Of a stretch of 7,839 nt of DNA, positions 1-7,091 are shown piece by piece. The notes under the pieces are model-generated. The model searched no databases, was not told the DNA's origin, and worked only from the letters and a program-made list of their open reading frames with translations. The stretch is from Peptococcaceae bacterium (GTDB lineage Bacteria; Bacillota; Desulfotomaculia; Desulfotomaculales; UBA12532). How positions within the stretch are numbered: position 1 is the first letter of the stretch; each line of letters begins with the position of its first letter. The stretch covers positions 1 to 7,839 of the forward strand of contig DMDP01000095.1 of assembly GCA_003445475.1 (NCBI GenBank), given 5' to 3'. The translations under genes were made by a program, and so were the position numbers.

Positions 1-293
1 GGGGGATTGGTGTTCAGGGTGAACTCCCGCATCACCAGGTCCTTGTTCTGCGGAACCCGGAACACGCGCCGCAAAACCCCCGCGTTGTCCTCGAGCGCCC
101 GCAAAAGGGGGAGCTTTTGCCGCAGCACTTCGTCCGGCGCAAAAGATGCGCCCGGCTTTTGCCGCGATGAACCTCCCCCTGCCGTGCCGCCCTGTTGGCC
201 GCCGGCCCCCTTGTTCTGTCCGGCGCCCGGCCCGCGTTCCGGGGCCGGCGCCGTAAAAGTCATTAGTTTGACGATGCGGCGGACCAAGCGCAA
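1..293 (-). CDS. Spore germination protein, GerA family (N-terminal part, runs off left edge)
   Basis: This is the first ~97 codons of a minus-strand gene whose remainder lies beyond position 1. The reading starts MRLVRRIVKLMTF. Residues ~14-50 are a low-complexity stretch rich in Gly, Pro, Gln and Ala. A conserved-looking segment follows, including LRALEDNAGVLRRVF and then NKDLVMREFTL. The pattern N-x-x-x-lr-x-x-F-x-x-p-x-N-x-DLV-x-REF is what GerA-type (GerAA/GerKA) germinant-receptor subunits show at the start of their soluble N-terminal domain, ahead of the membrane domain (not visible here). These proteins sit in the spore inner membrane and help trigger germination. I chose the TTG at 293 because GGGAGG (303-308) lies 9 nt upstream; the in-frame ATG at 263 has no ribosome binding site. 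The frame stays open further upstream, so the start is inferred. Family assignment rests on a short segment; no downstream gerB/gerC gene can be seen. Confidence 0.72.
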   Translation of the reverse strand, partial: MRLVRRIVKLMTFTAPAPERGPGAGQNKGAGGQQGGTAGGGSSRQKPGASFAPDEVLRQKLPLLRALEDNAGVLRRVFRVPQNKDLVMREFTLNTNP

Positions 294-407
294 GTCCTTG
301 TACCTCCCGGCGTCGTTCCTCCAATTAGGTAGGATAACCGCCGGGAAGGGAAAACTATGTAAAATTATAGCTTCCGGCAGGAAACGCGGCGCCGGTGGAA
401 AAATACG

Positions 408-815
408 GTGCAAGAGGGGGGATTGCGCCTGGGCATCTTCAACCGCATGGGATGGCTCTGGACCCTGGTCCTGCCCATGGGCATCGCGGTGGCCATCGCG
501 TGGCTGGGCATAAAAAACCCCGACCTGCCGCGCATATACTTCATCGTCGGTTTCCTGGCCGCCCTCGTCATCCTGCCGGCGGTGTTCATCCTGCTAAAAA
601 TTCTCGCCACGCCGGTGGTCGACGAGGAGGTGGTGGCGGTCGGGGTGCGGGGGGAGCGACATATCGAAATCAGGCACCCGGACGGTGTCGTGGCCAGCTA
701 CTACCACCCGGACCTGGCCAGGGCCTTCCGGTCCGGCCGCGTCCGCAGAGGCGACCGCCTCCGCGTCCTGGTACGCCGGCACGAACAGATCCTGCGCTGG
801 GAAGAGATTGTCTAA
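408..815 (+). CDS. Small two-helix membrane protein of unknown function
   Basis: I do not recognise this family. The 135-residue product has two predicted transmembrane helices, about residues 16-34 (WLWTLVLPMGIAVAIAWLG) and 43-66, separated by a short polar turn (IKNPDLPR). A soluble C-terminal tail of ~70 residues, rich in Arg, Glu and Val, looks like a small beta domain (e.g. EEVVAVGVRGERHIEIRH). The tail is probably cytoplasmic because the flanks are strongly basic, though topology is inferred. The start is uncertain. GTG at 408 has a weak GGTGGA 8 nt upstream. TTG at 423 has GAGG 5 nt upstream and removes five residues. The ATG at 447 has no ribosome binding site. The gene is divergent from the gerA-like gene and its TAA overlaps the end of the opposing 64-aa ORF by 4 bp. 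Its hydrophobic pattern and codon use look like a real gene. Confidence 0.7.
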   Translation: MQEGGLRLGIFNRMGWLWTLVLPMGIAVAIAWLGIKNPDLPRIYFIVGFLAALVILPAVFILLKILATPVVDEEVVAVGVRGERHIEIRHPDGVVASYYHPDLARAFRSGRVRRGDRLRVLVRRHEQILRWEEIV

Positions 816-1006
816 CCCAGCACGCGCGCCTTGCACGCCCGGGCCACGTCCAGACGTGCCTGGAGCAGCGTCAGGACGAGGTCTTCCCCGTACTGCTTGA
901 TCTCTTCCACCCTGGCATCGTGCAGCATTTCCTTTAGCTGGTAGTCGACTTCCTCGGGGTGGTACCCAATAGCAATAAGCTTCTGCCGCAGTTGGGCCAG
1001 CGTCAA
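812..1006 (-). CDS. Hypothetical 64-aa protein, probably all-helical
   Basis: This short ORF starts with TTG at 1006, preceded at 8 nt by a GGGGGG run (1015-1020) that could serve as a ribosome binding site. The product is polar and rich in Leu, Glu, Lys and Ala, and should be mostly alpha-helical. The segment LRQKLIAIGYHPEEVDYQLKE looks like two helices joined by a GYxPEEVD turn, a pattern also found in RecX-like and UBA-like helical repeats, but the match is too short to assign a family. It has no signal peptide or membrane segment and no catalytic motif. It lies downstream of cysK on the same strand (gap 106 nt) and could be co-transcribed, although the REP-like palindromes sit between them. 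A weak extended -10 (TGC-TAAACT, 1049-1057, minus strand) might start its own transcript. Its end overlaps the convergent membrane-protein gene by 4 bp. Confidence 0.6.
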   Translation of the reverse strand: MTLAQLRQKLIAIGYHPEEVDYQLKEMLHDARVEEIKQYGEDLVLTLLQARLDVARACKARVLG

Positions 1007-1079
1007 GGCCTGCGCCCCCCTTCTGTCGAAAGGGAGTCTTTTTGGTATAGTTTAGCACATGCCCTGCCGCGCCCGCATA

Positions 1080-1117
1080 GGACCCGGGTCTCATTTCCCT
1101 GGGACCGCGGTCTCATT
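1080..1117. repeat. Pair of REP-like palindromic repeats at the cysK 3' end
   Basis: Two 16-bp units, GGACCCGGGTCTCATT (1080-1095) and GGACCGCGGTCTCATT (1102-1117), match at 14 of 16 positions and are spaced 22 bp apart. Both differences are in the centre and compensate each other, so each unit keeps a perfect 10-bp palindrome (GACCCGGGTC and GACCGCGGTC). Conserved sequence with covarying palindromic centres is typical of REP/BIME-type elements. The TGA stop of cysK (1113-1115) falls inside the second unit. There is no T-tract, so this is not an ordinary intrinsic terminator. Membership of a genome-wide family is inferred. Confidence 0.5.
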
Positions 1118-2042
1118 GCGTTCCTATCGGCCCGGCGGCAAGGTACCGCTCGCCCCCGTCGGGAAGCAGAGTCACCACCACCTTGCCCCGGTTTTCCGGC
1201 GCGGCGGCGATCCTGAGCGCGGCGGCCACCGCCGCGCCGCCCGACGGACCGGCCAGCAGGCCCTCCTCCCGGGCCAGCCTCCGGGCCGTTTCCAGGGCCT
1301 CTTCGTCCGTCACCGTCATGACCCGGTCGATTAAGTCCCGGCGGAGGACGGCCGGTACGAACCCCGGACCGATCCCCTGGATGGCGTGCAACCCCGGCCG
1401 CCCCCCGGAAAGCACCGCCGAGGCCGCAGGCTCGACGGCCACAATGCGCACCGCCGGCCGGCGCGACCGGAGCACCTCCGCCACGCCGCTGAGCGTACCG
1501 CCCGTCCCGACACCGGCCACAAAGAAGTCGATCCTGCCCCTGGTGTCCCGCCAGATTTCCTCGCCAGTGGTGGCCCTGTGGGCCGCCACGTTGGCCGGGT
1601 TGTCAAACTGGCGCGGCAGAAAAGAACCGGGAATTTCGCGGGCAATCTCCTCCGCCCGGCGCACGGCGCCGGCAATGCCCTCCGCGCCCGGCGTCAGGAC
1701 CACCTCCGCCCCGTAGGCCGCCAGGAGCCGCCGCCGCTCTACACTCATGGTTTCCGGCATGGTCACCACCAGGCGGTAGCCGAAGCGGGCGCACAGCCAC
1801 GCCAGGCCGATCCCCGTGTTGCCGCTCGTCGCCTCCACCACCGTGCCGCCGGGGCCGAGCAGCCCCTTTTCCTCGGCGTCGCGCAGCATCCACAACGCCG
1901 CGCGGTCCTTGACGCTGCCGCCGGGATTGAAAACCTCCAGCTTCGCCAGCACCGTGGCAGGGAGGCCGGCCGCTACCCGCAGCAGGGGAACAAGCGGGGT
2001 ATTGCCGATGAGGCCGATAAGCGGGTCGTCCATCCTGATCAC
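1113..2042 (-). CDS. cysK: Cysteine synthase (O-acetylserine sulfhydrylase)
   Basis: This PLP-dependent cytoplasmic enzyme makes L-cysteine from O-acetyl-L-serine and sulfide, the last step of sulfide assimilation. The 309-residue length is normal for CysK/CysM. Visible motifs are GNTPLV (13-18), the PLP-lysine segment GGSVKDRAA with Lys45, the substrate loop TSGNTG (72-77), ETMSVERR (97-104), [17 protein letters not shown] (148-164), the phosphate-binding GTGGTLSG (179-186), QGIGPGFVP (222-230) and a C-terminal GGERYL. The loop usually reading GISSGA is GPSGGA here (265-270), so one Ser of the pair is Gly; CysM-like substrate preference cannot be excluded. The start is GTG at 2042, with GGGAGG (2053-2058) 10 nt upstream; an in-frame ATG at 2033 would sit 19 nt from that site. 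A sigma-A-like promoter lies just upstream. I see no T-box or other leader. Confidence 0.93.
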   Translation of the reverse strand: MIRMDDPLIGLIGNTPLVPLLRVAAGLPATVLAKLEVFNPGGSVKDRAALWMLRDAEEKGLLGPGGTVVEATSGNTGIGLAWLCARFGYRLVVTMPETMSVERRRLLAAYGAEVVLTPGAEGIAGAVRRAEEIAREIPGSFLPRQFDNPANVAAHRATTGEEIWRDTRGRIDFFVAGVGTGGTLSGVAEVLRSRRPAVRIVAVEPAASAVLSGGRPGLHAIQGIGPGFVPAVLRRDLIDRVMTVTDEEALETARRLAREEGLLAGPSGGAAVAAALRIAAAPENRGKVVVTLLPDGGERYLAAGPIGTQ

Positions 2043-2074
2043 CGATCAAAAACCTCCCGGTAACATTTTAAGAG

Positions 2075-2103
2075 ATTGTATTGTAAGGAAGCATTTCCCG
2101 CAA
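2075..2103 (-). promoter_or_regulatory. Sigma-A-type promoter of cysK
   Basis: On the minus strand, TTGCGG (2098-2103) and TACAAT (2075-2080) are separated by exactly 17 bp. Transcription would begin near 2068, giving a leader of ~26 nt that contains the GGGAGG ribosome binding site. The hexamers match the TTGACA/TATAAT consensus at 4 and 5 positions. The short leader leaves no room for a riboswitch. Confidence 0.6.
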
Positions 2104-2125
2104 CACCACCAGAATATTTCTCCCT

Positions 2126-2151
2126 TAAGTCGCCTGGGCGCAGGCCGATAA
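2126..2151 (+). promoter_or_regulatory. Sigma-28 (SigD/FliA-type) promoter of the chemoreceptor gene
   Basis: GCCGATAA (2144-2151) is an exact match to the flagellar sigma-28 -10 consensus. TAAG (2126-2129), one base from the TAAA -35 core, lies 14 bp upstream, within the spacing known for SigD promoters. Transcription would start about 2158, some 45 nt before the preferred start of the receptor gene. Chemoreceptors are classic members of the sigma-28 regulon, so sequence and context agree. Confidence 0.78.
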
Positions 2152-2190
2152 TTAGGTAGCAAAAGAGGGCGTTGTCGCATTTCGATGCAG

Positions 2191-2195
2191 GGAGG
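2191..2195 (+). promoter_or_regulatory. Ribosome binding site that sets the chemoreceptor start
   Basis: GGAGG at 2191-2195, within GGGAGGGAG, sits 7 nt before TTG 2203. It lies inside the reading frame of the longer alternative that begins at ATG 2185, which argues that TTG is the real start. Confidence 0.6.
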
Positions 2196-2202
2196 GAGAA
2201 TT

Positions 2203-3771
2203 TTGGCGCACGTATGGTCGTTGCGGCGGGTGCTGCGGCTTGTCGTCGCCCTGTGTGTTGTTGTGGCGGTGGCCGCCTGCGCCGCTGCGGGCATCTTCTT
2301 CAGCCGGCAGCACGTCTCTATGACTCTCGAGGAGTCGCTCAAAAAGGACCTTGTGCTCAGCTACCAGTTGATCGACGAACGCTACCCCGGCCCCTGGGCC
2401 GTTAGAGGCGGGAAACTTTACAAGGGCGATACCCTGATGCACGAAAACTTCCCGGTCGTCGACGCCATCGCCAAGGCCACCGGCGACGCGGTGACCATCT
2501 TCATGGGCGACACCCGCGTCAGCACCACGGTGAGCGACGAGGCCGGCAAGCGCAAGGTCGGCACCAAGGCCGCGCCGTACGTGGTGGACACCGTACTGAA
2601 ACAAGGGAAGGACTACTACGGCGTGGCGGACGTGGCCGGAACGAAGCACCTGACGGCGTACATGCCGATCCGCGACGCCTCCGGAAATATAGTCGGCATG
2701 TGGTTCGTCGGCGTCCCGCTCACCCACCTGGCGGCCACCGTCAACAAACTGACGTGGTCGATTTCGCTCATCGGCATCGTGATGCTGGTGGTGGTGCTGG
2801 CCGTCCTGATTCCCCTGACCAACAGCTTCACCAACCCCATCCGGGAGACGGCCGCGGTGCTGGACCGGGTGGCGCAGGGCGACCTGACGGTCCGCCTCGG
2901 AGGGCAGCGGTTTAGAGCGCTCGCCCTGCTGACGGATGCCGCCAACCGGATGATCGACCAGTTGCACGACCTGACGCGGCGCGTGCAGGACGCCGCGGTG
3001 CAGGTGGCCGCCCAGAGCCAGGAATTGTCCGCGTCCGCCGAGGAAGCAACCGCCGCCGTCGAGACCGTTAGCGCCACGGCCCAGCAGCTTTCCGCCGGGG
3101 CCGAGGAGACCGCCGCCCACGCCCAGACCGCCGCCGAGGCCTCCGACAAGGTGGAAACACAGGCCAAAGAGGGCATGCAGGCGGTGGACGGCGCGGTGCA
3201 GCAGATCAAGAGCGCGCAGCAGACCGTGGACCAGGGGGCCAGGCTGGTGAAGCAGCTCGGCGAGCGGTCGGCGGCCATCGGCCAGATAACCGAGGTCATC
3301 AAGGGCATCGCGGAGCAGACGAACCTCCTGGCCCTGAACGCCGCCATCGAGGCGGCGCGCGCCGGGGAACACGGGCGCGGCTTCGCCGTGGTGGCCGAGG
3401 AGGTGCGCAAGCTGGCCGAGCAGTCGGCGCAGGCCGCCGGGGAAATCACCGGTATCATCGCGGAGATCCAGAAGGGAACGACCGAAGCCGTCGCGGCCAT
3501 GGACCGCGCTTCCGCCGCCGTACACGAAGGGGTGGCCACCGTATCCCAGACCCAGGTGCGCTTGAAAGAGATCCTGGCAAGCGTGGCGGCAACCCTTACG
3601 GAGATCCGCGACATTGCCCGGGCCACCGACCAGGCCAGCCAGGGCAGCCAGAACGTAGCCCACTCCGCCCAGGAAATGAGCCAGATGATCCAGCAGGTGG
3701 GCCAGCTGGCCCAGGATCTGGCCAGGCGGGCGGAAGAACTCCAGGAGGCCACCAGGGTCTTCAAACTGTGA
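2203..3771 (+). CDS. Methyl-accepting chemotaxis protein with single-Cache-type sensor
   Basis: This transmembrane chemoreceptor senses a small ligand outside the membrane and controls CheA kinase through CheW. The 522-residue product has TM1 at ~8-33, an extracytoplasmic sensor of ~140 residues at ~36-175, TM2 at ~186-205, HAMP at ~206-258 and a coiled-coil signalling domain at ~265-510. The sensor segments [20 protein letters not shown] and [20 protein letters not shown] fit the single-Cache fold. The hairpin tip has the near-invariant [19 protein letters not shown], then [18 protein letters not shown] (~371-408). Glu/Ala-rich heptads around SAEEATAA are candidate methylation regions. It ends in VFKL with no CheR-tethering pentapeptide. 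TTG 2203 is preferred because GGAGG lies 7 nt upstream; ATG 2185 would add six residues but has only a distant AGAGGG. A sigma-28 promoter lies upstream and a terminator just downstream. The ligand cannot be told. Confidence 0.93.
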   Translation: MAHVWSLRRVLRLVVALCVVVAVAACAAAGIFFSRQHVSMTLEESLKKDLVLSYQLIDERYPGPWAVRGGKLYKGDTLMHENFPVVDAIAKATGDAVTIFMGDTRVSTTVSDEAGKRKVGTKAAPYVVDTVLKQGKDYYGVADVAGTKHLTAYMPIRDASGNIVGMWFVGVPLTHLAATVNKLTWSISLIGIVMLVVVLAVLIPLTNSFTNPIRETAAVLDRVAQGDLTVRLGGQRFRALALLTDAANRMIDQLHDLTRRVQDAAVQVAAQSQELSASAEEATAAVETVSATAQQLSAGAEETAAHAQTAAEASDKVETQAKEGMQAVDGAVQQIKSAQQTVDQGARLVKQLGERSAAIGQITEVIKGIAEQTNLLALNAAIEAARAGEHGRGFAVVAEEVRKLAEQSAQAAGEITGIIAEIQKGTTEAVAAMDRASAAVHEGVATVSQTQVRLKEILASVAATLTEIRDIARATDQASQGSQNVAHSAQEMSQMIQQVGQLAQDLARRAEELQEATRVFKL

Positions 3772-3791
3772 TACCCGAAAATGCCGAAGAA

Positions 3792-3816
3792 AAAACCCCG
3801 CTTTCCGCGGGGTTTT
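3792..3816. terminator. Bidirectional intrinsic terminator between chemoreceptor gene and groEL
   Basis: A perfect 10-bp inverted repeat (AAAACCCCGC and GCGGGGTTTT) encloses a 5-nt loop. It begins 20 nt after the chemoreceptor stop and ends 4 nt before the groEL stop at 3821. Read on the minus strand the hairpin is followed by a run of six T, making it a strong terminator for groES-groEL. On the plus strand the tail is TTTTCC, so it should also end the receptor transcript. Confidence 0.9.
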
Positions 3817-3820
3817 CCAT

Positions 3821-5470
<1,650 letters not shown>

Positions 5471-5755
5471 TTATTCCAGGACACCGAGGATATCGGCTTC
5501 GCGCAGGATGAGATATTCTTCGCCGTCGATCTTGACCTCGTTGCCGGCGTACTTGGAATACAGCACCTTGTCGCCGGCCTTGAGCTCGATGGCCACGCGC
5601 TGCCCGTTGTCAAGCAGGCGGCCCGGGCCCACGGCCACAACCTCGCCCTTCTGGGGCTTTTCCTTGGCCGTATCGGGAAGCACGATCCCTCCTTTAGTTT
5701 TTTCCTCCATAGGCAAGGGCTTGACCACTACGCGGTCTCCTAAAGGCCTGATCAC
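5471..5755 (-). CDS. groES: Co-chaperonin GroES (Cpn10)
   Basis: GroES is the seven-subunit lid of the GroEL folding chamber. The 94-residue product begins [14 protein letters not shown] and is typical in length. The mobile loop that docks on GroEL is [27 protein letters not shown] and the C-terminal [17 protein letters not shown] are also characteristic. I place the start at GTG 5755, where AAGGAGGGG (5761-5769) lies upstream with 7 nt between GGAGG and the start, and where homologous GroES proteins begin. A longer frame opening with TTG at 5794 would add 13 residues, but that TTG lies inside the CIRCE operator and has no ribosome binding site, so it is rejected. First gene of the groES-groEL operon; expected to be repressed by HrcA and induced by heat shock. 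Confidence 0.97.
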   Translation of the reverse strand: MIRPLGDRVVVKPLPMEEKTKGGIVLPDTAKEKPQKGEVVAVGPGRLLDNGQRVAIELKAGDKVLYSKYAGNEVKIDGEEYLILREADILGVLE

Positions 5756-5783
5756 ACGTACCCCTCCTTGACTGGATTTTTTA

Positions 5784-5810
5784 TTAGCACTCAAGCCTAG
5801 GGAGTGCTAA
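5784..5810. promoter_or_regulatory. CIRCE operator (HrcA-binding site)
   Basis: A perfect inverted repeat, TTAGCACTC-N9-GAGTGCTAA, matches the CIRCE consensus at all 18 positions. It lies ~30 nt upstream of the groES start and just downstream of the expected transcription start, so bound HrcA would block transcription, and the leader RNA would carry the repeat. hrcA itself is not in the window. Confidence 0.98.
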
Positions 5811-5825
5811 CAAGCGCCAAGTAAT

Positions 5826-5854
5826 ATAATATATAACTCGCACCCGGAAGACAA
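5826..5854 (-). promoter_or_regulatory. Sigma-A-type promoter of groES-groEL
   Basis: On the minus strand, TTGTCT (5849-5854) and TATTAT (5826-5831) are 17 bp apart in an AT-rich block. The predicted start, around 5815-5820, places the CIRCE operator at the beginning of the transcript. Because the block is a run of overlapping TATATT/TATTAT sequences, the exact -10 could shift by a few bases. Confidence 0.65.
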
Positions 5855-5860
5855 AATGCC

Positions 5861-5889
5861 AAAAACGGTCAGGACAGTTTTTCCTGACC
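5861..5889 (-). terminator. Intrinsic terminator-like hairpin upstream of groES
   Basis: GGTCAGGA (5867-5874) and TCCTGACC (5882-5889) form a perfect 8-bp stem with a 7-nt loop. Read on the minus strand, the stem is followed by CGTTTTT, the shape of an intrinsic terminator. It would end transcripts from the small gene at 6036-6248, or from an unknown RNA in 5890-6035, and insulate the groES promoter. On the plus strand the stem is followed within ~13 nt by a pyrimidine tract but no immediate T-run. Confidence 0.65.
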
Positions 5890-6035
5890 CACTTTAACCG
5901 CATTTTCTTTCTTTTTCTTTTACTGGCGCGCGATATTCTTACTTCTTACCATCGCAGGCATTCCCGCCCTGCGCCAAGTATTATTGCCGCTGCAGGAAAA
6001 AGTTATACAGGAATGAAGTTCTGCAACACATTCCC
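5890..6035. other. Gene-free segment with two further hairpins and a pyrimidine tract
   Basis: No gene with a ribosome binding site is visible here. There is a 19-nt pure pyrimidine run on the plus strand (5903-5921). One inverted repeat, CGCAGG (5953-5958) with CCTGCG (5968-5973), has a 9-nt loop. A better hairpin at 6010-6034 pairs GGAATG with CATTCC and, further in, GTT with AAC around a CTGC loop; on the minus strand it begins 1 nt after the small gene's stop and leads into TGTATAACTTTTT. The segment could be a 3' untranslated region, a small RNA or a dispersed repeat; sequence alone does not decide. Confidence 0.35.
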
Positions 6036-6248
6036 CTAGAAGCAGCCCAGCTCGCAGCCGTAAATCTTAACGCCCAGCACGTCGGCCGCCCTGCCGACAA
6101 CGCGGGCCGGCACACCCAGTTCCCCGGCCAGGGCGCGCGCCCGGGGACAACTGATCCGCCCTTCCGGCGCCGCCCGGCGCACCGCGTCGAGCACCTTATC
6201 CGGTACCTCCACGTCCTGCCCGCGCGCTCGGTCTGCCCTGTCTTGCAT
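6036..6248 (-). CDS. Small conserved-looking Cys-containing protein ending in CELGCF
   Basis: The 70-residue product has a charged N-terminus (~1-18) and a compact domain at ~18-70: VLDAVRRAAPEGRISCP, then ARALAGELGVP and VVGRAADVLGVKIYGCELGCF. The pattern I-x-C-x-x-A-x-x-LA-x-ELG-x-x-x-x-x-VG-x-x-AD-x-LG-x-KI resembles a helix-turn-helix or winged-helix core. Cys34 and the C-terminal Cys65-x3-Cys69 could bind a metal or carry sulfur; this is inference. I recall similar proteins with a C-terminal C-x-LGCF in Clostridia but no assigned function. ATG 6248 is chosen because GGGAGG (6257-6262) lies 8 nt upstream; ATG 6290 would add 14 residues with only a weak AAGAGA. It is divergent from fdhD, so a role linked to formate dehydrogenase or sulfur transfer is possible but unproven. 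Confidence 0.75.
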   Translation of the reverse strand: MQDRADRARGQDVEVPDKVLDAVRRAAPEGRISCPRARALAGELGVPARVVGRAADVLGVKIYGCELGCF

Positions 6249-6300
6249 GGCACCAACCTCCCGCAATGATAAAATTTCTTTTTTTGGCATACGTCTCTTA

Positions 6301-6313
6301 GTTTATAATAAAC
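6301..6313. promoter_or_regulatory. Palindrome overlapping a TATAAT -10 between fdhD and the small Cys gene
   Basis: GTTTATAATAAAC is a perfect 13-bp palindrome around a central A. It contains TATAAT (6304-6309) on the plus strand and TATTAT on the minus strand, so either divergent gene could use it as a -10. No good -35 is found at 17 bp on the plus strand (TTTTTG at 6281-6286); TTGGCA at 6284-6289 is only 14 bp from TATAAT. A regulator-dependent promoter or an operator is possible. Confidence 0.35.
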
Positions 6314-6362
6314 GCGAAGGCGCGAAAATTCTAGAGAAGTCTTCCCAGGAGGTATCGGAGAC

Positions 6363-7091
6363 GTGGTCGACTACCGACCGGTCACCTCCCTGCGCCCCGT
6401 CTACAGACGGGACAGGGCGGGCAAGACCCACGGTTGGGACGAAGTGGTGACGGAAACCGCCTACCGGCTCTATGTCAACGGCGAACTGTGGACCGAGTTT
6501 CTGTGCCTGCCCACCGATCTGGAGTACTTGGCCCTGGGACACCTGGCACTTGCCGGGCGTATCGGCAGCGCCACCGACATAGGTGAACTCACCCACGACG
6601 CTGCAAACGGCGCGATTCGCGTTAAGCTGGCGCCGGGAGCACGAACGCCGGCGCCCGCGGACCTTTGCGGCGGTTCCGACATCCGGCTTCCGGCGGAAGC
6701 CGTCCTCTCCCTGGCCGCGCAGTTGCCGACCGTTTCCAACCTCTTTCGGCGGACCGGCGGCGTCCACACAGCCGGGATCGCGAAGGGGGACCGGCTTCTC
6801 TTCTTTTTCGAGGACACGGGCCGGCACAACGCGCTGGACAAGATTTACGGGCGCTGCTTGCTCGAAGGCATTCCCACCCGGGACAAGGTGCTTCTCTTCA
6901 GCGGGCGGGCCACCGCCAAGGTGGTCACGAAAGTGCGGCAAATGGGCATCCCCGTCCTGGTGTCGCGGGCGGCAACGACATCCCTCGCGCTGGACCTGGC
7001 CGAGGAGGCCGGCATTACCCTCGTGGGTTTCGCGCGGCCGGACCGGTTAAACGTTTACACGCACCCCGAACGCATCACCGGGTTTTTATGA
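6363..7091 (+). CDS. fdhD: Formate dehydrogenase accessory sulfurtransferase FdhD
   Basis: FdhD passes sulfur, supplied by a cysteine desulfurase, to the molybdenum or tungsten bis-pyranopterin cofactor before its insertion into formate dehydrogenase; it acts in the cytoplasm. The 242-residue product is close to the family's usual ~250-280. Visible blocks are YVNGELWTEFLCLPTDLEYL (35-54), TGGVHTAGI (131-139), EDTGRHNALDKIYG (150-163), LLFSGRATAKVVTKV (177-191) and LVGFARPDRLNVYTHPERI (220-238). The family's CxxC motif is present only as C102-G-G-S105: the second Cys is Ser (codon TCC). Cys48 and Cys165 are the only others. The start is GTG 6363, with AGGAGG (6347-6352) 10 nt upstream. It is divergent from the small CELGCF gene and overlaps the convergent cyclo-ligase gene by 17 bp. 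No formate dehydrogenase gene is in the window. Family identity is secure; full activity is not. Confidence 0.93.
   Translation: MVDYRPVTSLRPVYRRDRAGKTHGWDEVVTETAYRLYVNGELWTEFLCLPTDLEYLALGHLALAGRIGSATDIGELTHDAANGAIRVKLAPGARTPAPADLCGGSDIRLPAEAVLSLAAQLPTVSNLFRRTGGVHTAGIAKGDRLLFFFEDTGRHNALDKIYGRCLLEGIPTRDKVLLFSGRATAKVVTKVRQMGIPVLVSRAATTSLALDLAEEAGITLVGFARPDRLNVYTHPERITGFL

Noticed and set aside
364..369. TATAAT on the minus strand as a promoter for the gerA-like gene
   Set aside because: No acceptable -35 at 16-18 bp, and a germination gene should use a sigma-G promoter, whose boxes I could not find convincingly.
7..513. A 168-residue plus-strand frame at the left edge
   Set aside because: It lies opposite the GerA-type coding frame, whose protein has recognisable family sequence; this one is Arg/Pro/Ser-rich shadow.
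2152..3663. A 503-residue open frame antisense to the chemoreceptor, and a 382-residue one at 2616-3764
   Set aside because: Both mirror the GC-rich codon pattern of a clear chemoreceptor gene, have no recognisable motif, and the first is full of His/Gly/Leu runs typical of an antisense shadow.
5756..5794. N-terminal extension of GroES beginning at TTG 5794
   Set aside because: The TTG lies inside the CIRCE operator, has no ribosome binding site, and would add 13 residues not found in GroES; GTG 5755 has a strong AAGGAGG.
6249..6290. 14-residue N-terminal extension of the small Cys protein from ATG 6290
   Set aside because: The start at 6248 has GGGAGG at ideal distance, while ATG 6290 has only a weak AAGAGA. 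The extension cannot be fully excluded.
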